From positions 1 to 16,147 of the forward strand of contig DCDF01000116.1 in the NCBI GenBank assembly GCA_002316295.1: 16,147 nucleotides of DNA, in the 5' to 3' direction. Positions 6,701 through 14,658 of this stretch are shown here, one piece after another (the first letter of the stretch is position 1; each line of letters starts with the position of its first letter). The notes beneath the pieces were generated by a model that was not told the origin of the DNA, did not search any database, and saw only the letters and a list, made by a program, of their open reading frames with translations. Source of the DNA: Syntrophaceae bacterium UBA1062. GTDB lineage: Bacteria; Desulfobacterota; Desulfomonilia; UBA1062. A program made the position numbers and the translations under genes.

Positions 6701-6728
6701 ATAATACGGAAAAAGCATGGTGTGTCAA
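6701..6728 (-). promoter_or_regulatory. Sigma-70 promoter for ybaB-recR-mtaD
   Basis: On the minus strand a perfect TTGACA (6728-6723) is followed after 16 bp by TATTAT (6706-6701, 5/6). The predicted start lies near 6694, only about 2-4 bases before the ybaB ATG, so the transcript would be leaderless or nearly so. In keeping with this, the ATG has no good Shine-Dalgarno (only GGGATGG). Confidence 0.65.
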
Positions 6729-6745
6729 TCGAGAGATGATGTTTG

Positions 6746-6774
6746 TTGACAAGGGCGGAGGCGCCTATTACCAT
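6746..6774 (+). promoter_or_regulatory. Sigma-70-like promoter for the cyclase-family gene
   Basis: TTGACA (6746-6751, perfect -35) is followed after 17 bp by TACCAT (6769-6774, 4/6). The predicted start near 6781 coincides with the first arm of the leader helix at 6780-6787. The -35 sits in the near-palindrome TTGT-TG-ACAA. It lies back to back with the ybaB promoter, with 17 bp between the two -35 boxes. Confidence 0.5.
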
Positions 6775-6779
6775 GGAAT

Positions 6780-6890
6780 CCGGACATTTTCCTCCCGAGG
6801 GTGATCCGAAGGGCCGGGTGCCGGAACCCGGACCGGGGGATGCTCAAAGTCGGCAGGTTATGTCCGGGGCCGCTTGCCGAACGGCAGCGG
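6780..6890 (+). promoter_or_regulatory. Candidate structured 5' leader (riboswitch-like) of the cyclase-family gene
   Basis: CCGGACAT (6780-6787) is the exact reverse complement of ATGTCCGG (6860-6867), giving an 8-bp closing helix around 72 nt. Inside, CCGGGT (6814-6819) pairs with ACCCGG (6826-6831) in a 6-bp hairpin. ATCC (6804-6807) can pair with GGAT (6838-6841), and GAG (6797-6799) with CTC (6843-6845). Downstream, 6870-6890 forms a strong hairpin (CCGCT-TGCCG-AA-CGGCA-GCGG with one bulged T) just before the GGGAGG ribosome-binding site. It does not match any riboswitch consensus I could recall (SAM, FMN, cobalamin, TPP, glycine, fluoride were considered). Structure is inferred from complementarity only. 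Confidence 0.45.
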
Positions 6891-6917
6891 TGCATGAAAA
6901 ACAAGGGAGGTACCGCC

Positions 6918-7694
6918 ATGTCCCGGAAGCTCATCGATCTTTCCATTGCCATCGAAAACGGCCTGCCCAGCGACCCGCCCATCATGATCCCCAAGATCAC
7001 GTATCTGGACCACAAGCTGGGCGCGGAGACCATGAAGCTCTTCTACCCGGGCGTTACGGAAAAAGACCTGCCGGGCGGGCTGGGATGGGCGCTGGAGCTC
7101 CTCGAGCTCTCCACTCACGCCGGCACCCACATGGACGCCCCGTGGCACTACCATCCGAGCCAGGACGGAGGGAAGCCGGCGCTCACCATCGATGAGTTTC
7201 CCCTGGAATGGGCCGTCGGCAACGGGGTGCGGGTCGACTTCACCGACAAACCGGACGGATACAACATCACCCCGGACGACATCCGGGAAAAGCTCGACGC
7301 CATGGGCTGCCGACTGAAGGAAGGGGACATTTTCCTTGCCATGACGGGCGCGGACGCATATTGGGGAACCCCGGAATACCTGGTGAGGGGGTCCGGGTTC
7401 GGCAGGGAGGCCACGCTGTGGCTCATCGATCAGGGAGTCCATGTGGTCGGGACCGACGCATGGAGCTGGGACCGCCCGCTTCCGTTCCAGGCGAAGGATT
7501 TCGAGCGCACCCGCAACCCCTCCCTCATCTGGGAAGGGCACTTTGCCGGAATCGAGAAAGGCTACTTCCAGATCGAGAAGCTCACGAATCTCGACAAGCT
7601 TCCCCCCACGGGATTCACCTTCTACTGCTTCCCCATCAAGATAAAGGGGGCAAGCGCGGGATGGATCCGGGCGGTCGCCGAGATCACCGGCTGA
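6918..7694 (+). CDS. Cyclase-family metal-dependent hydrolase (kynurenine formamidase-like)
   Basis: This 258-aa protein of the PF04199 'cyclase' family carries the metal-binding signature H67-A-G-T-H71-M-D73-A-P-W-H77. Other family features are G-D-I-F-L-A-M-T-G (136-144) and V-V-G-T-D-A-W-S-W-D (176-185). Members hydrolyse N-formylkynurenine, isatin or other cyclic or acylated amides, usually with Zn or Mn; the substrate cannot be read here. The start at 6918 is chosen because GGGAGG (6905-6910) lies seven bases upstream. A longer in-frame start at 6801 would run through the structured leader and has no family-like residues. No tryptophan-degradation genes are nearby, so a kynurenine role is not supported by context. 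Confidence 0.9.
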   Translation: MSRKLIDLSIAIENGLPSDPPIMIPKITYLDHKLGAETMKLFYPGVTEKDLPGGLGWALELLELSTHAGTHMDAPWHYHPSQDGGKPALTIDEFPLEWAVGNGVRVDFTDKPDGYNITPDDIREKLDAMGCRLKEGDIFLAMTGADAYWGTPEYLVRGSGFGREATLWLIDQGVHVVGTDAWSWDRPLPFQAKDFERTRNPSLIWEGHFAGIEKGYFQIEKLTNLDKLPPTGFTFYCFPIKIKGASAGWIRAVAEITG

Positions 7695-7707
7695 GGCTCG
7701 GACGGAA

Positions 7708-7745
7708 GGAGACACCTTCTCCCCCCCTCCCGGCAAAACCGCCGG
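7708..7745 (+). terminator. Two small hairpins after the cyclase gene, possible terminator region
   Basis: GGAGA-CACCT-TCTCC (7708-7722) and CCGGC-AAAACC-GCCGG (7730-7745) are consecutive 5-bp stems in the 172-bp gap before coaX. No T-run follows, so intrinsic termination is doubtful. Confidence 0.22.
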
Positions 7746-7866
7746 ATTTCCCGGGAGCGACGGCAGAACAAGAGAAAGCGAGGGGCCCGGCTGTTTCTCC
7801 CGCGAATTCACCAGATCAGAGAAAAAAGCCTTGAAGATCAAAAGCGATGTGGGCTAGAAAAGAGGC

Positions 7867-8628
7867 ATGCTCGCTATCGATGTGGGCAACACCCACATAA
7901 CCAGTGCGTTCATGGAGGGAGTGGAGGTCAGGTTCGTCCGGCGGCTTTCCACTGCCTCATGCCTGCAGAGCGGAAAATTCTTCCATCACATGGAGGAGGA
8001 CATCCCTCAGACAGGCGGCGAGTTTGTGCTCTCGAGCGTGAGGAGGGAGGTGACCGAGCTCATCACCCGCGAGTGCGAGGAACGGTTCGGCAAAACACCC
8101 TGTGTGGTCACCGGCGGCACGTTCATGGGCATCACCAACCGTTACCGGACAAAGGCCACCCTGGGCACGGACAGGCTCGTGAACATCGCCGCCTGCCACC
8201 ACCTCTACACCAGAGGGCAAAGGCCGGGGATCGTCATCGATATGGGCACCGCAACCACCATCGACTATTACACGAAAAGCGGGAAGTTTCTCGGGGGAGC
8301 CATCGCGCCGGGGCTGGTCAGCGCATGCCGGGGCCTGCTCTCAGCCGCTCCGGAGCTGCCCGAGATCGAAATCTCCCCGGTGGAGGGCGTCATCGCAACC
8401 ACGACCAGGGACTGCATCCGCTCGGGAGTGATCGCCGGCCATGCGGCCATGGTGCAGGGGATGGCCTCTCTTATGGCCCGCGGGCGCAGGCCCCAACCGC
8501 TGGTAGTGGTTACGGGCGGCCTTCTCCCCGTAGTGGGAGACCGGCTGCCCCGGGAATATATCCGGGATGAACATCTCATGGTAAAAGGCTTGTCCATCGT
8601 TTATCAGCTCCAGGGGAAAAACTCTTAA
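7867..8628 (+). CDS. coaX: Type III pantothenate kinase CoaX
   Basis: This 253-aa cytoplasmic kinase phosphorylates pantothenate, the first step of coenzyme A synthesis. It shows the ASKHA-fold motifs: phosphate-1 A-I-D-V-G-N-T (3-9), the substrate motif L-G-T-D-R-L (99-104), phosphate-2 D125-M-G-T-A-T-T (125-131), G-G-A-I-A-P-G (143-149) and T-G-G (216-218). Length is normal. The ATG is the only possible start, since a TAG lies in frame four codons upstream and the conserved motif begins at residue 3. AAGAGG ends one base before the ATG, an unusually tight ribosome-site spacing that may lower expression. It heads the row leading to the amidase gene, 93 bp downstream. Confidence 0.95.
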   Translation: MLAIDVGNTHITSAFMEGVEVRFVRRLSTASCLQSGKFFHHMEEDIPQTGGEFVLSSVRREVTELITRECEERFGKTPCVVTGGTFMGITNRYRTKATLGTDRLVNIAACHHLYTRGQRPGIVIDMGTATTIDYYTKSGKFLGGAIAPGLVSACRGLLSAAPELPEIEISPVEGVIATTTRDCIRSGVIAGHAAMVQGMASLMARGRRPQPLVVVTGGLLPVVGDRLPREYIRDEHLMVKGLSIVYQLQGKNS

Positions 8629-8721
8629 AGATTTCGCCGGCGGTTTGCCGATAACCTGCTTGCGAAGGGTTTTCGTCAAAGTCCGTGACAGCGAAGTAAG
8701 GGATTACGAAAAGAATACGTA

Positions 8722-10449
8722 ATGGACTACATCGATGATAAGCTAAAACTTGCCGTGTGCGCCCTCCTGTGCTGTGCGTTTTTTCTGGGTTTCGGCACTG
8801 CTGCATATGCTGCCGACAGCGCGGCCCTGTCTTTTCAGAGAGCCAACAAATCCAGTGTTGAGCTCTTCAGGGATCCTGCCAAGAAAAAATACCGGCAGTA
8901 CTGGCTGGAGGTGATCGGCGAGTATACGGGCATAGCCGAGAAATACCCTGATTCGCCCTTTGCCCCCAACGCGCTCTATAAGAGCGCGAAACTCTACGCG
9001 CAGCTCTATGACTATGCAGGAAAGAAGAGCGATCTACAGAAGGCGTCCACAGTGTACCAGCAGGTGGCGCGGGACTACCCGGACAGCAGCCTCGCCGACG
9101 ACGCCCTGCTCAATGCCGGAAAGATCGAGGACAGGCTGGGAAACAAGGCGGGGGCGCAAAAGCTCTACCGGCGCATCGTCAGCGATTTTTCCAGTGGGGA
9201 CATGGCCGAAGCCGCCCGAAAAAAGATAAAAGGCAAGATTCCGGAGGCGAAGCCGTCTCCGGTAATGACTGCAGGCAAAACATCCGCGAGAGGCCAATCC
9301 TCCTCTCTTTCGCAGGTCCGCAATATCCGCCGGTGGACAAATCCCGGCTCGACCCGGGTCGTGATCGACCTGGAGAAGAACGTCACATTCAAGGCCTTCA
9401 CGGTTCCCGAAGACAAGAAAAACCAGCTGCCTCACCGGCTGGTCATCGACCTCAAAGGCGCTGCAACGCCGCCCGGTTTCCCCTACAAACACACAGTCGA
9501 CAACCGGCTCGTATCCGATGTCCGCGTGTCGCAGCACGATCGCGATACGGTCAGGGTGGTTCTCGACCTCAAAGACAAACTCCAGTACAACACCTTCAAC
9601 CTGGAGGACCCTTCCCGCATCGTGATCGACGTGAGCAACGACGTCTCGTCCATTCGGGAGGTCGCGTCCTACCAGAGCAAGGTGAAGAAGGTGCGCTCGC
9701 ATACACCCTCGCAGATGAAGGATGATGTTCCCTCCATCGCCACGCAGCTCTGCCTCAAGGTCTCCCGGATCGTCATCGACCCCGGGCATGGAGGCAAGGA
9801 CCCCGGTGCCGTCAGCCCGAACGGCGTGAAGGAAAAGGACCTCGTACTCGAGATCGGGAAGCTGCTCGCCAAACGGCTCAAGATGGAAGGGTTCGAGGTA
9901 TTCCTCACCCGGACAAGCGATGTGTTCCTGACCTTGGAGGAGCGGACCAACTTCGCCAACAGCAAGCGGGCCGACCTGTTCGTCTCGCTGCATGCGAATT
10001 CGAACAACGACAGAAGCGTCCGGGGCATCGAGACCTATTTCCTGAATCTCACCACCGATGCCACGGCCATCGAGGTCGCGGCCAGGGAAAACGCCACCAC
10101 GCAGAAGTCCATAAGCGATCTGCAGCTCATCATCAACGACCTCATGCTCAATTCCAAGATCAATGAATCTTCGAAATTCGCCAACTGCGTGCACACCGGC
10201 ATCATATCGTCCGCTTTCAGCGTGGGGTACGAGGGCAGGAACCTGGGCGTCCGCCAGGCCCCCTTCTATGTGCTCCTGGGAGCGCAGATGCCCTCCATCC
10301 TCCTGGAGCTGGGTTTCATGACCAATTCCAATGACCTGGGGCTGATGAAGCGCCGCGCGTACCAGGAGGCCCTCGTAGACGGTATTGCAAAGGGGATAAA
10401 TAACTATATAATGAACACAACCTATGCTTACTCGGGGAGGAGTAAATGA
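8722..10449 (+). CDS. Periplasmic N-acetylmuramoyl-L-alanine amidase (TPR - AMIN - Amidase_3)
   Basis: This 575-aa zinc amidase removes stem peptides from peptidoglycan, as in daughter-cell separation. A signal peptide (hydrophobic 9-29) ends at A-Y-A (28-30). TPR/YbgF-like repeats follow (about 65-170, with Y-P-D-S-P-F-A and Y-P-D-S-S-L-A). An AMIN domain lies at about 199-305, the module that directs AmiC-type enzymes to the septum or cell wall. The Amidase_3 domain spans about 348-563, with zinc ligands H356 (D-P-G-H-G-G), E371 and H424 (S-L-H-A-N-S) and catalytic E529 (L-L-E-L-G-F). An insert around 440-500 could be the autoinhibitory helix region seen in AmiB/AmiC relatives (inference). 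No close Shine-Dalgarno precedes the ATG. The stop overlaps the SPOR gene start (ATGA). Confidence 0.95.
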   Translation: MDYIDDKLKLAVCALLCCAFFLGFGTAAYAADSAALSFQRANKSSVELFRDPAKKKYRQYWLEVIGEYTGIAEKYPDSPFAPNALYKSAKLYAQLYDYAGKKSDLQKASTVYQQVARDYPDSSLADDALLNAGKIEDRLGNKAGAQKLYRRIVSDFSSGDMAEAARKKIKGKIPEAKPSPVMTAGKTSARGQSSSLSQVRNIRRWTNPGSTRVVIDLEKNVTFKAFTVPEDKKNQLPHRLVIDLKGAATPPGFPYKHTVDNRLVSDVRVSQHDRDTVRVVLDLKDKLQYNTFNLEDPSRIVIDVSNDVSSIREVASYQSKVKKVRSHTPSQMKDDVPSIATQLCLKVSRIVIDPGHGGKDPGAVSPNGVKEKDLVLEIGKLLAKRLKMEGFEVFLTRTSDVFLTLEERTNFANSKRADLFVSLHANSNNDRSVRGIETYFLNLTTDATAIEVAARENATTQKSISDLQLIINDLMLNSKINESSKFANCVHTGIISSAFSVGYEGRNLGVRQAPFYVLLGAQMPSILLELGFMTNSNDLGLMKRRAYQEALVDGIAKGINNYIMNTTYAYSGRSK

Positions 10450-11093
10450 GGCGTTGTGTTCTGTCGTGCGTGCTGGTTCTGGTTGCGCTGCCGCTCTGGG
10501 CGGGCTATGGCCTGAGCAATGTGGTGAAAAAGGAAATCCACCGGGGCCCCGTGATCGAGGAAATCCCGGTCGAGCAGGCCGACCGGCCCGCGGGTCAGAC
10601 CGCGGCGCCGGCTGCGGCACCGGCCAAGACGACGTACTACCCCTACACCATCCATCTCTCTTCCTGGCAGGACCAGAAGGAAGCGACCCGCCAGATCGAG
10701 AAGATGCGCTCCAGGCTGGATCCGGTCTACCTCACCAAGATAGATCTCGGCGCGTCCGGCCTCTGGTACCGCATCGACTACGGTCTCTTCCCCACCATCA
10801 AAGAGGCCGTGGCAAGGCTCCGTGAGCTCAAGGCCAAGAATATCATCGACAAGGGCGCTTTTGTGGGCGGCGAGGTGGCGTTCGCCATCGAGATCGGCGC
10901 CTACGAAAGCATGCAGGAGGCAAAGGAGGAAGCTCAGGAGTTGATCGATCAGGGTATCGTGCCCTATATTGTCAAGGAGAGCGACTCCCTGTTCCGCCTT
11001 CTCGCAGGAGCCTATCCTGACGAAAAGAGCGCGGCGCCGGCCGTCAGCGACTTGAACGCCCTGGGGTACAGTCCCGCTCTCAAGAAGAGATGA
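10446..11093 (+). CDS. Secreted tandem-SPOR domain protein
   Basis: This 215-aa protein has a signal sequence (residues 1-19, probable cleavage after L-W-A) and an Ala/Pro-rich linker (about 49-62). Two SPOR-like repeats follow: the first at about 65-137 (Y-T-I-H-L-S-S-W ... L-W-Y-R-I-D-Y-G-L-F), the second at about 145-211 (F-A-I-E-I-G-A-Y ... L-F-R-L-L-A-G-A-Y). SPOR domains bind glycan strands stripped of stem peptides at division sites. It overlaps the amidase by four bases (ATGA) and has a strong GGGGAGGAG ribosome site inside the amidase end, so the two are made together. The amidase would create the glycan this protein binds. The second repeat is more divergent. No transmembrane anchor is seen beyond the signal. 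Confidence 0.9.
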   Translation: MRRCVLSCVLVLVALPLWAGYGLSNVVKKEIHRGPVIEEIPVEQADRPAGQTAAPAAAPAKTTYYPYTIHLSSWQDQKEATRQIEKMRSRLDPVYLTKIDLGASGLWYRIDYGLFPTIKEAVARLRELKAKNIIDKGAFVGGEVAFAIEIGAYESMQEAKEEAQELIDQGIVPYIVKESDSLFRLLAGAYPDEKSAAPAVSDLNALGYSPALKKR

Positions 11094-11974
11094 GCCATGC
11101 ATTCATAGATTCTTTCATCGAATACCTCATCGTCGAGCGATCCGCACCCGGGAACACCATCACCGCCTATCAGAACGACCTGAAGCACTTTTCCGCCTGG
11201 CTACAGCAGCAGAACAGAGACATCCATACACTCGAGCCCGGCGATCTGGCAGCCTTTTCTTCAGCCTGCAAAGACCGCGGCATGAAATCTACAAGCATCA
11301 GCCGAAGGCTGTCGACCATCCGGCAGTTCTACCGGTTTCTCCTGGAGGAAGGCTGTGTTCAGAAGGACCCGACCCGTGACATGTCGCGTCCGAAACGGGG
11401 CAGGTATCTGCCTGCGGTGCTGAGCACCGAAGAGGTGGACAGGCTTCTGGACGCCCCGGACGTCACCACGCCCCTGGGCATCCGGGACAAGGCCATGATC
11501 GAGCTCCTCTACGCCACAGGGTTGCGGGTGAGCGAGCTGGTGGGGATCGAGGTGCACATGGTGAATCTCTCCGTGGGATATCTCCTGTGCAGAGGCAAGG
11601 GCGGCAAGGAGCGCCTGGTGCCCATCGGCGAGTCGGCGCTCAGGTGGGTGGGCGACTACCTGTCGGCTGTCAGGCCCATGCTGGCGAAGCCTTCGTCACA
11701 CACCCTGTTCTGCTCGAAGAGGGGCGCCGCCATGACCCGGCAGAACTTCTGGTATATGATCAAGCGCTACGCGGCCGCCGCGGGCATCATGAAGAGCATC
11801 TCGCCCCACGTGCTCAGGCACTCGTTCGCGACTCACCTGCTGGCCGGCGGGGCCGATCTGCGCTCGGTCCAGATGATGCTCGGCCACTCGGACATCTCGA
11901 CCACGCAGATCTACACCCACGTCAACGCCTCGCGGCTCAAGGAGATCCATGAACGGTTTCATCCGAGGGGATAG
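11090..11974 (+). CDS. xerD: Tyrosine site-specific recombinase, XerD-like
   Basis: This 294-aa protein has the length and motifs of chromosomal Xer recombinases, which resolve chromosome dimers at dif. The SAM-like N-terminal core-binding domain is at about 3-88. The catalytic domain carries R146 (G-L-R-V-S-E-L), K170 (R-G-K-G-G-K-E-R), H240-x-x-R243 (P-H-V-L-R-H-S-F-A-T-H), H266 (L-G-H-S) and nucleophile Y275 (I-Y-T-H-V). It ends F-H-P-R-G, close to the XerD 'HPRA' tail. Its ATG overlaps the SPOR gene stop (ATGA). Whether it is XerC or XerD cannot be settled without the other paralogue. Overlap with an amidase and a SPOR gene fits a housekeeping division role rather than a mobile-element integrase. 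Confidence 0.93.
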   Translation: MSHAFIDSFIEYLIVERSAPGNTITAYQNDLKHFSAWLQQQNRDIHTLEPGDLAAFSSACKDRGMKSTSISRRLSTIRQFYRFLLEEGCVQKDPTRDMSRPKRGRYLPAVLSTEEVDRLLDAPDVTTPLGIRDKAMIELLYATGLRVSELVGIEVHMVNLSVGYLLCRGKGGKERLVPIGESALRWVGDYLSAVRPMLAKPSSHTLFCSKRGAAMTRQNFWYMIKRYAAAAGIMKSISPHVLRHSFATHLLAGGADLRSVQMMLGHSDISTTQIYTHVNASRLKEIHERFHPRG

Positions 11975-11977
11975 AGC

Positions 11978-14617
11978 ATGGAGGTAATCACCTCCCACAT
12001 CCAGGCGGATTTCGACGCGTTCGCATCCATGGTCGCGGCGAGGCTGCTTTATCCCGATGCCGTGCTCGTGTTTCCCGGGGCTCAGGAAAAGAACCTGCGC
12101 GATTACCTCGCGGAGGCGCCTCCGGACATCACCGCCCCCATTGTCAGGATGAAGGACATCGACCTGGACAAGGTCACCAGGCTCATCATCGTGGACAACC
12201 GGCAGATCTCGCGGATCGGCGATTTTTCCCGGATCATCGGCAAGCCGGGCGTGGAGGTGATCGTCTACGACCACCATCCGTGCTCCGGGGAAGACATCCC
12301 TGCAGACCGGGAGGTGTGCATCGAGCTCGGCTCGAACGCCGCAGTCATGACAGGCATGATCAAGGAAAAGGGGATTGTCCCAAGCCCCTCGCAGGCGACC
12401 GTGATGGCCATGGGCATCTACGAGGACACCGGCTCCCTGCTCTTCCCTTCCACCACGCCAGAAGACTGCCGGGCGCTGGCCGATCTCATCTCGTGGGGCG
12501 CGAACCTCAAGCAGGTCTCGCACGCGATCATGCGCGAGCTGGCCGCCGAGCAGGTGGACGTGCTCGACCAGCTCATCAAGAACGCCTACATCCTCCACAT
12601 CTCGGGGATCGACGTGCTCTTCACCCGGTCGGAATCGCCCGCCTACATAGAAGACTTCGCCATGCTCGTCCACAAGCTGAGGGGCATGTTCGACACGGAC
12701 GCCATGTTCGCGCTCGGGCTCATGGGAGAGCGCATCTATCTGGTGGCGCGGAGCACCCTGCCGCAGATCAACGCGGCAGACATCGCCGCCCATTTCGGGG
12801 GCGGAGGACACCCCACCGCCTCGGCGGCCTCCATCCGGGAGACATCGCTCGATCTGGTCGAGAGCAGGCTCGTCAACTTCGTCAAGAAAGAGGCCAAGCC
12901 GCGGATCACGGCCCGGGACATCATGACCTTCCCGGTCATCACGCTGGGCTTGAGCTCTACGATCGACGAGGCGAGCTCCATACTCAACCGCTACAACATC
13001 AACGCCGCGGTGGTGCAGACCAGGGACGAACGGCCGATGGGCATCATCACCCGCCAGGTCGTGACCCGCGCCCAGGGCCACGGGCTGGGCAAGGCAAAGG
13101 TCAAGGACTACATGATCCGCGACATCAGGCAGGTGGGCCCTGACGCCCCGGTGTGGGAGATACGCACGCTCATCATCGACGGGAACCAGCGGCTCCTCCC
13201 CGTGGTGGAAGACAAGCGGATCGTCGGCGTGATCACCAGAACCGATCTCATGATGATCCTGCACGAGAAGATGGTGCAGGTCGAAGGGACCGAGCCCAGG
13301 GCGGCTCAGACCAAGAACCTGAAGAACCTCCTGGAAGAGAGGCTGCCCCGCGAGCTTGTCGATCTGCTCAGGCAGGCCGGATCGTTCGCGTCTTCCATGG
13401 GATACAACATCTACCTGGTGGGCGGGATCGTGCGGGACATGATCCTCAGGATCAACAACCTCGACGTGGACCTCGTGGTGGAAGGCGACGGGATCGCCTT
13501 CGCCCGGGCGTTCTCCCGCTCCATCGGCGCCCGCTATGCCGCCCACGACAAGTACAAGACAGCGGTCATCACACTGCCCGGCGGCAGCCGCATCGACGTG
13601 GCCACGGCACGGCTCGAGTATTACAAGACCCCGGGGGCCTTTCCCATCGTGGAGCAGTCGACCCTGAAGCTCGACCTCTACCGCAGGGACTTCACCATCA
13701 ACACCATGGCCGTGAGCCTGAGCCCGCAGCGCTTCGGCGAGCTCATCGACTTCTTCGGGGCGCAGCGCGACATCAAGGAAAAGCGCATCCGGGTGCTGCA
13801 CGCCATGAGCTTTGTGGAAGACCCTTCGCGCATCCTGCGGGCGGTGCGGTTCGAGCAGCGATACGGCTTTACCCTGGGCAAGCAGACGAGCTCGCTGGTG
13901 CATGCGGCGGTGCGGTCGGGGCTGCTCCGCAGCGTGCCGGGAAGGCGCATCTCTCACGAGATCAGGCAGATGCTCTCCGAGGACCACCCCATCCGGGGCA
14001 TGGAGCGGCTCAAGGACCTGGGCGTGCTCACCGCCATCCACCCCGGGCTCTCCTTCGGCCCTCAGGTCAGGGAGTACTTCGTGCGGGTCAAAGAAACCCT
14101 GTTGTGGTTCAACATGCTCTTCACTCACGAGCCCTACCGTTCGTGGTTCGTCTATCTGCTCGCCGTCGTCGATCAGATGAAGCCCAGGAGGATCATCGAG
14201 ATATGCCAGCGCCTGGGGCTTACCGACGAGGAGGTGCGGGCCATCCTCTCCTCGCAGGCAAAGGTGCACGCCATCCTCAGGGACCTGGTGTCGACCAAGC
14301 CCATCAGGCCGTCCGACGTGGTGAGGATCATGGAGGGCGCACGGCTGGAGGAGATCCTCTTCGCCATGTCCAAGACAAAAAGCCCGGAGGTCAGGGAGAT
14401 GATCTCCACCTACATCACCACGTGGCGCTCGTACAAGCCGCCGGTCAGCGGCAAGGACCTGATCGCCATGGGCTTCGAGAAGGGCAAGTTCCTGGGCGAC
14501 ACTCTAAAGCTCATCCGCGACAAGGGCCTCAACGGCGAGATCAGAGACTTCTCGGAGGCAACGGCCTTCGCCGCCCGGAGGCTCTCTGAAAGAAACACCG
14601 GTCAATCAAACAGTTGA
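11978..14617 (+). CDS. DHH/DHHA1 - CBS - CBS - poly(A) polymerase / tRNA nucleotidyltransferase fusion
   Basis: This 879-aa enzyme has four modules. (1) A DHH/DHHA1 phosphoesterase (1-300) with all visible catalytic elements: H7, D11-x-D13, D73, D98-H99-H100, D150, and G-G-G-G-H-P-T-A (274-281). (2) Two CBS repeats (about 311-370 and 374-432), which usually bind adenine nucleotides. (3) A class II nucleotidyltransferase head with L-V-G-G-I-V-R-D (480-487), D496-V-D498, R-R-D-F-T-I-N-T-M-A (569-578) and E614-D-P-S-R618 ... R-A-V-R-F. (4) A helical RNA-binding body to the end. Large enzymes of this layout include A-adding tRNA nucleotidyltransferases in lineages with split CC- and A-adding activities; poly(A) polymerase or full CCA addition is also possible. 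It starts 3 bp after xerD and is followed by a tRNA gene without encoded CCA. Confidence 0.93.
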   Translation: MEVITSHIQADFDAFASMVAARLLYPDAVLVFPGAQEKNLRDYLAEAPPDITAPIVRMKDIDLDKVTRLIIVDNRQISRIGDFSRIIGKPGVEVIVYDHHPCSGEDIPADREVCIELGSNAAVMTGMIKEKGIVPSPSQATVMAMGIYEDTGSLLFPSTTPEDCRALADLISWGANLKQVSHAIMRELAAEQVDVLDQLIKNAYILHISGIDVLFTRSESPAYIEDFAMLVHKLRGMFDTDAMFALGLMGERIYLVARSTLPQINAADIAAHFGGGGHPTASAASIRETSLDLVESRLVNFVKKEAKPRITARDIMTFPVITLGLSSTIDEASSILNRYNINAAVVQTRDERPMGIITRQVVTRAQGHGLGKAKVKDYMIRDIRQVGPDAPVWEIRTLIIDGNQRLLPVVEDKRIVGVITRTDLMMILHEKMVQVEGTEPRAAQTKNLKNLLEERLPRELVDLLRQAGSFASSMGYNIYLVGGIVRDMILRINNLDVDLVVEGDGIAFARAFSRSIGARYAAHDKYKTAVITLPGGSRIDVATARLEYYKTPGAFPIVEQSTLKLDLYRRDFTINTMAVSLSPQRFGELIDFFGAQRDIKEKRIRVLHAMSFVEDPSRILRAVRFEQRYGFTLGKQTSSLVHAAVRSGLLRSVPGRRISHEIRQMLSEDHPIRGMERLKDLGVLTAIHPGLSFGPQVREYFVRVKETLLWFNMLFTHEPYRSWFVYLLAVVDQMKPRRIIEICQRLGLTDEEVRAILSSQAKVHAILRDLVSTKPIRPSDVVRIMEGARLEEILFAMSKTKSPEVREMISTYITTWRSYKPPVSGKDLIAMGFEKGKFLGDTLKLIRDKGLNGEIRDFSEATAFAARRLSERNTGQSNS

Positions 14618-14642
14618 CGAACGGTCTTTCCTCATGTAGACA
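14614..14642 (+). promoter_or_regulatory. Possible promoter for tRNA-Ala
   Basis: TTGACG (14614-14619, 5/6) overlaps the stop codon of the fusion gene and is followed after 17 bp by TAGACA (14637-14642, only 3/6). The start would fall about 10 nt before the tRNA. The weak -10 leaves read-through from the upstream genes as the alternative source. Confidence 0.3.
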
Positions 14643-14658
14643 GAATCCTGATATCCCC

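Noticed and set aside
6780..6867. Known riboswitch class (FMN, cobalamin, SAM, glycine, fluoride) in the cyclase leader
   Set aside because: Short resemblances exist (such as GGTTAT-GTCCGG to part of the FMN element) but the conserved cores of these classes are absent.
11696..14269. 857-codon open frame on the minus strand opposite the nucleotidyltransferase fusion gene
   Set aside because: It is the antisense shadow of a GC-rich gene with strong third-position bias. Its translation is rich in H, D, R and P with no family motifs, while the plus-strand frame carries complete enzyme motifs.
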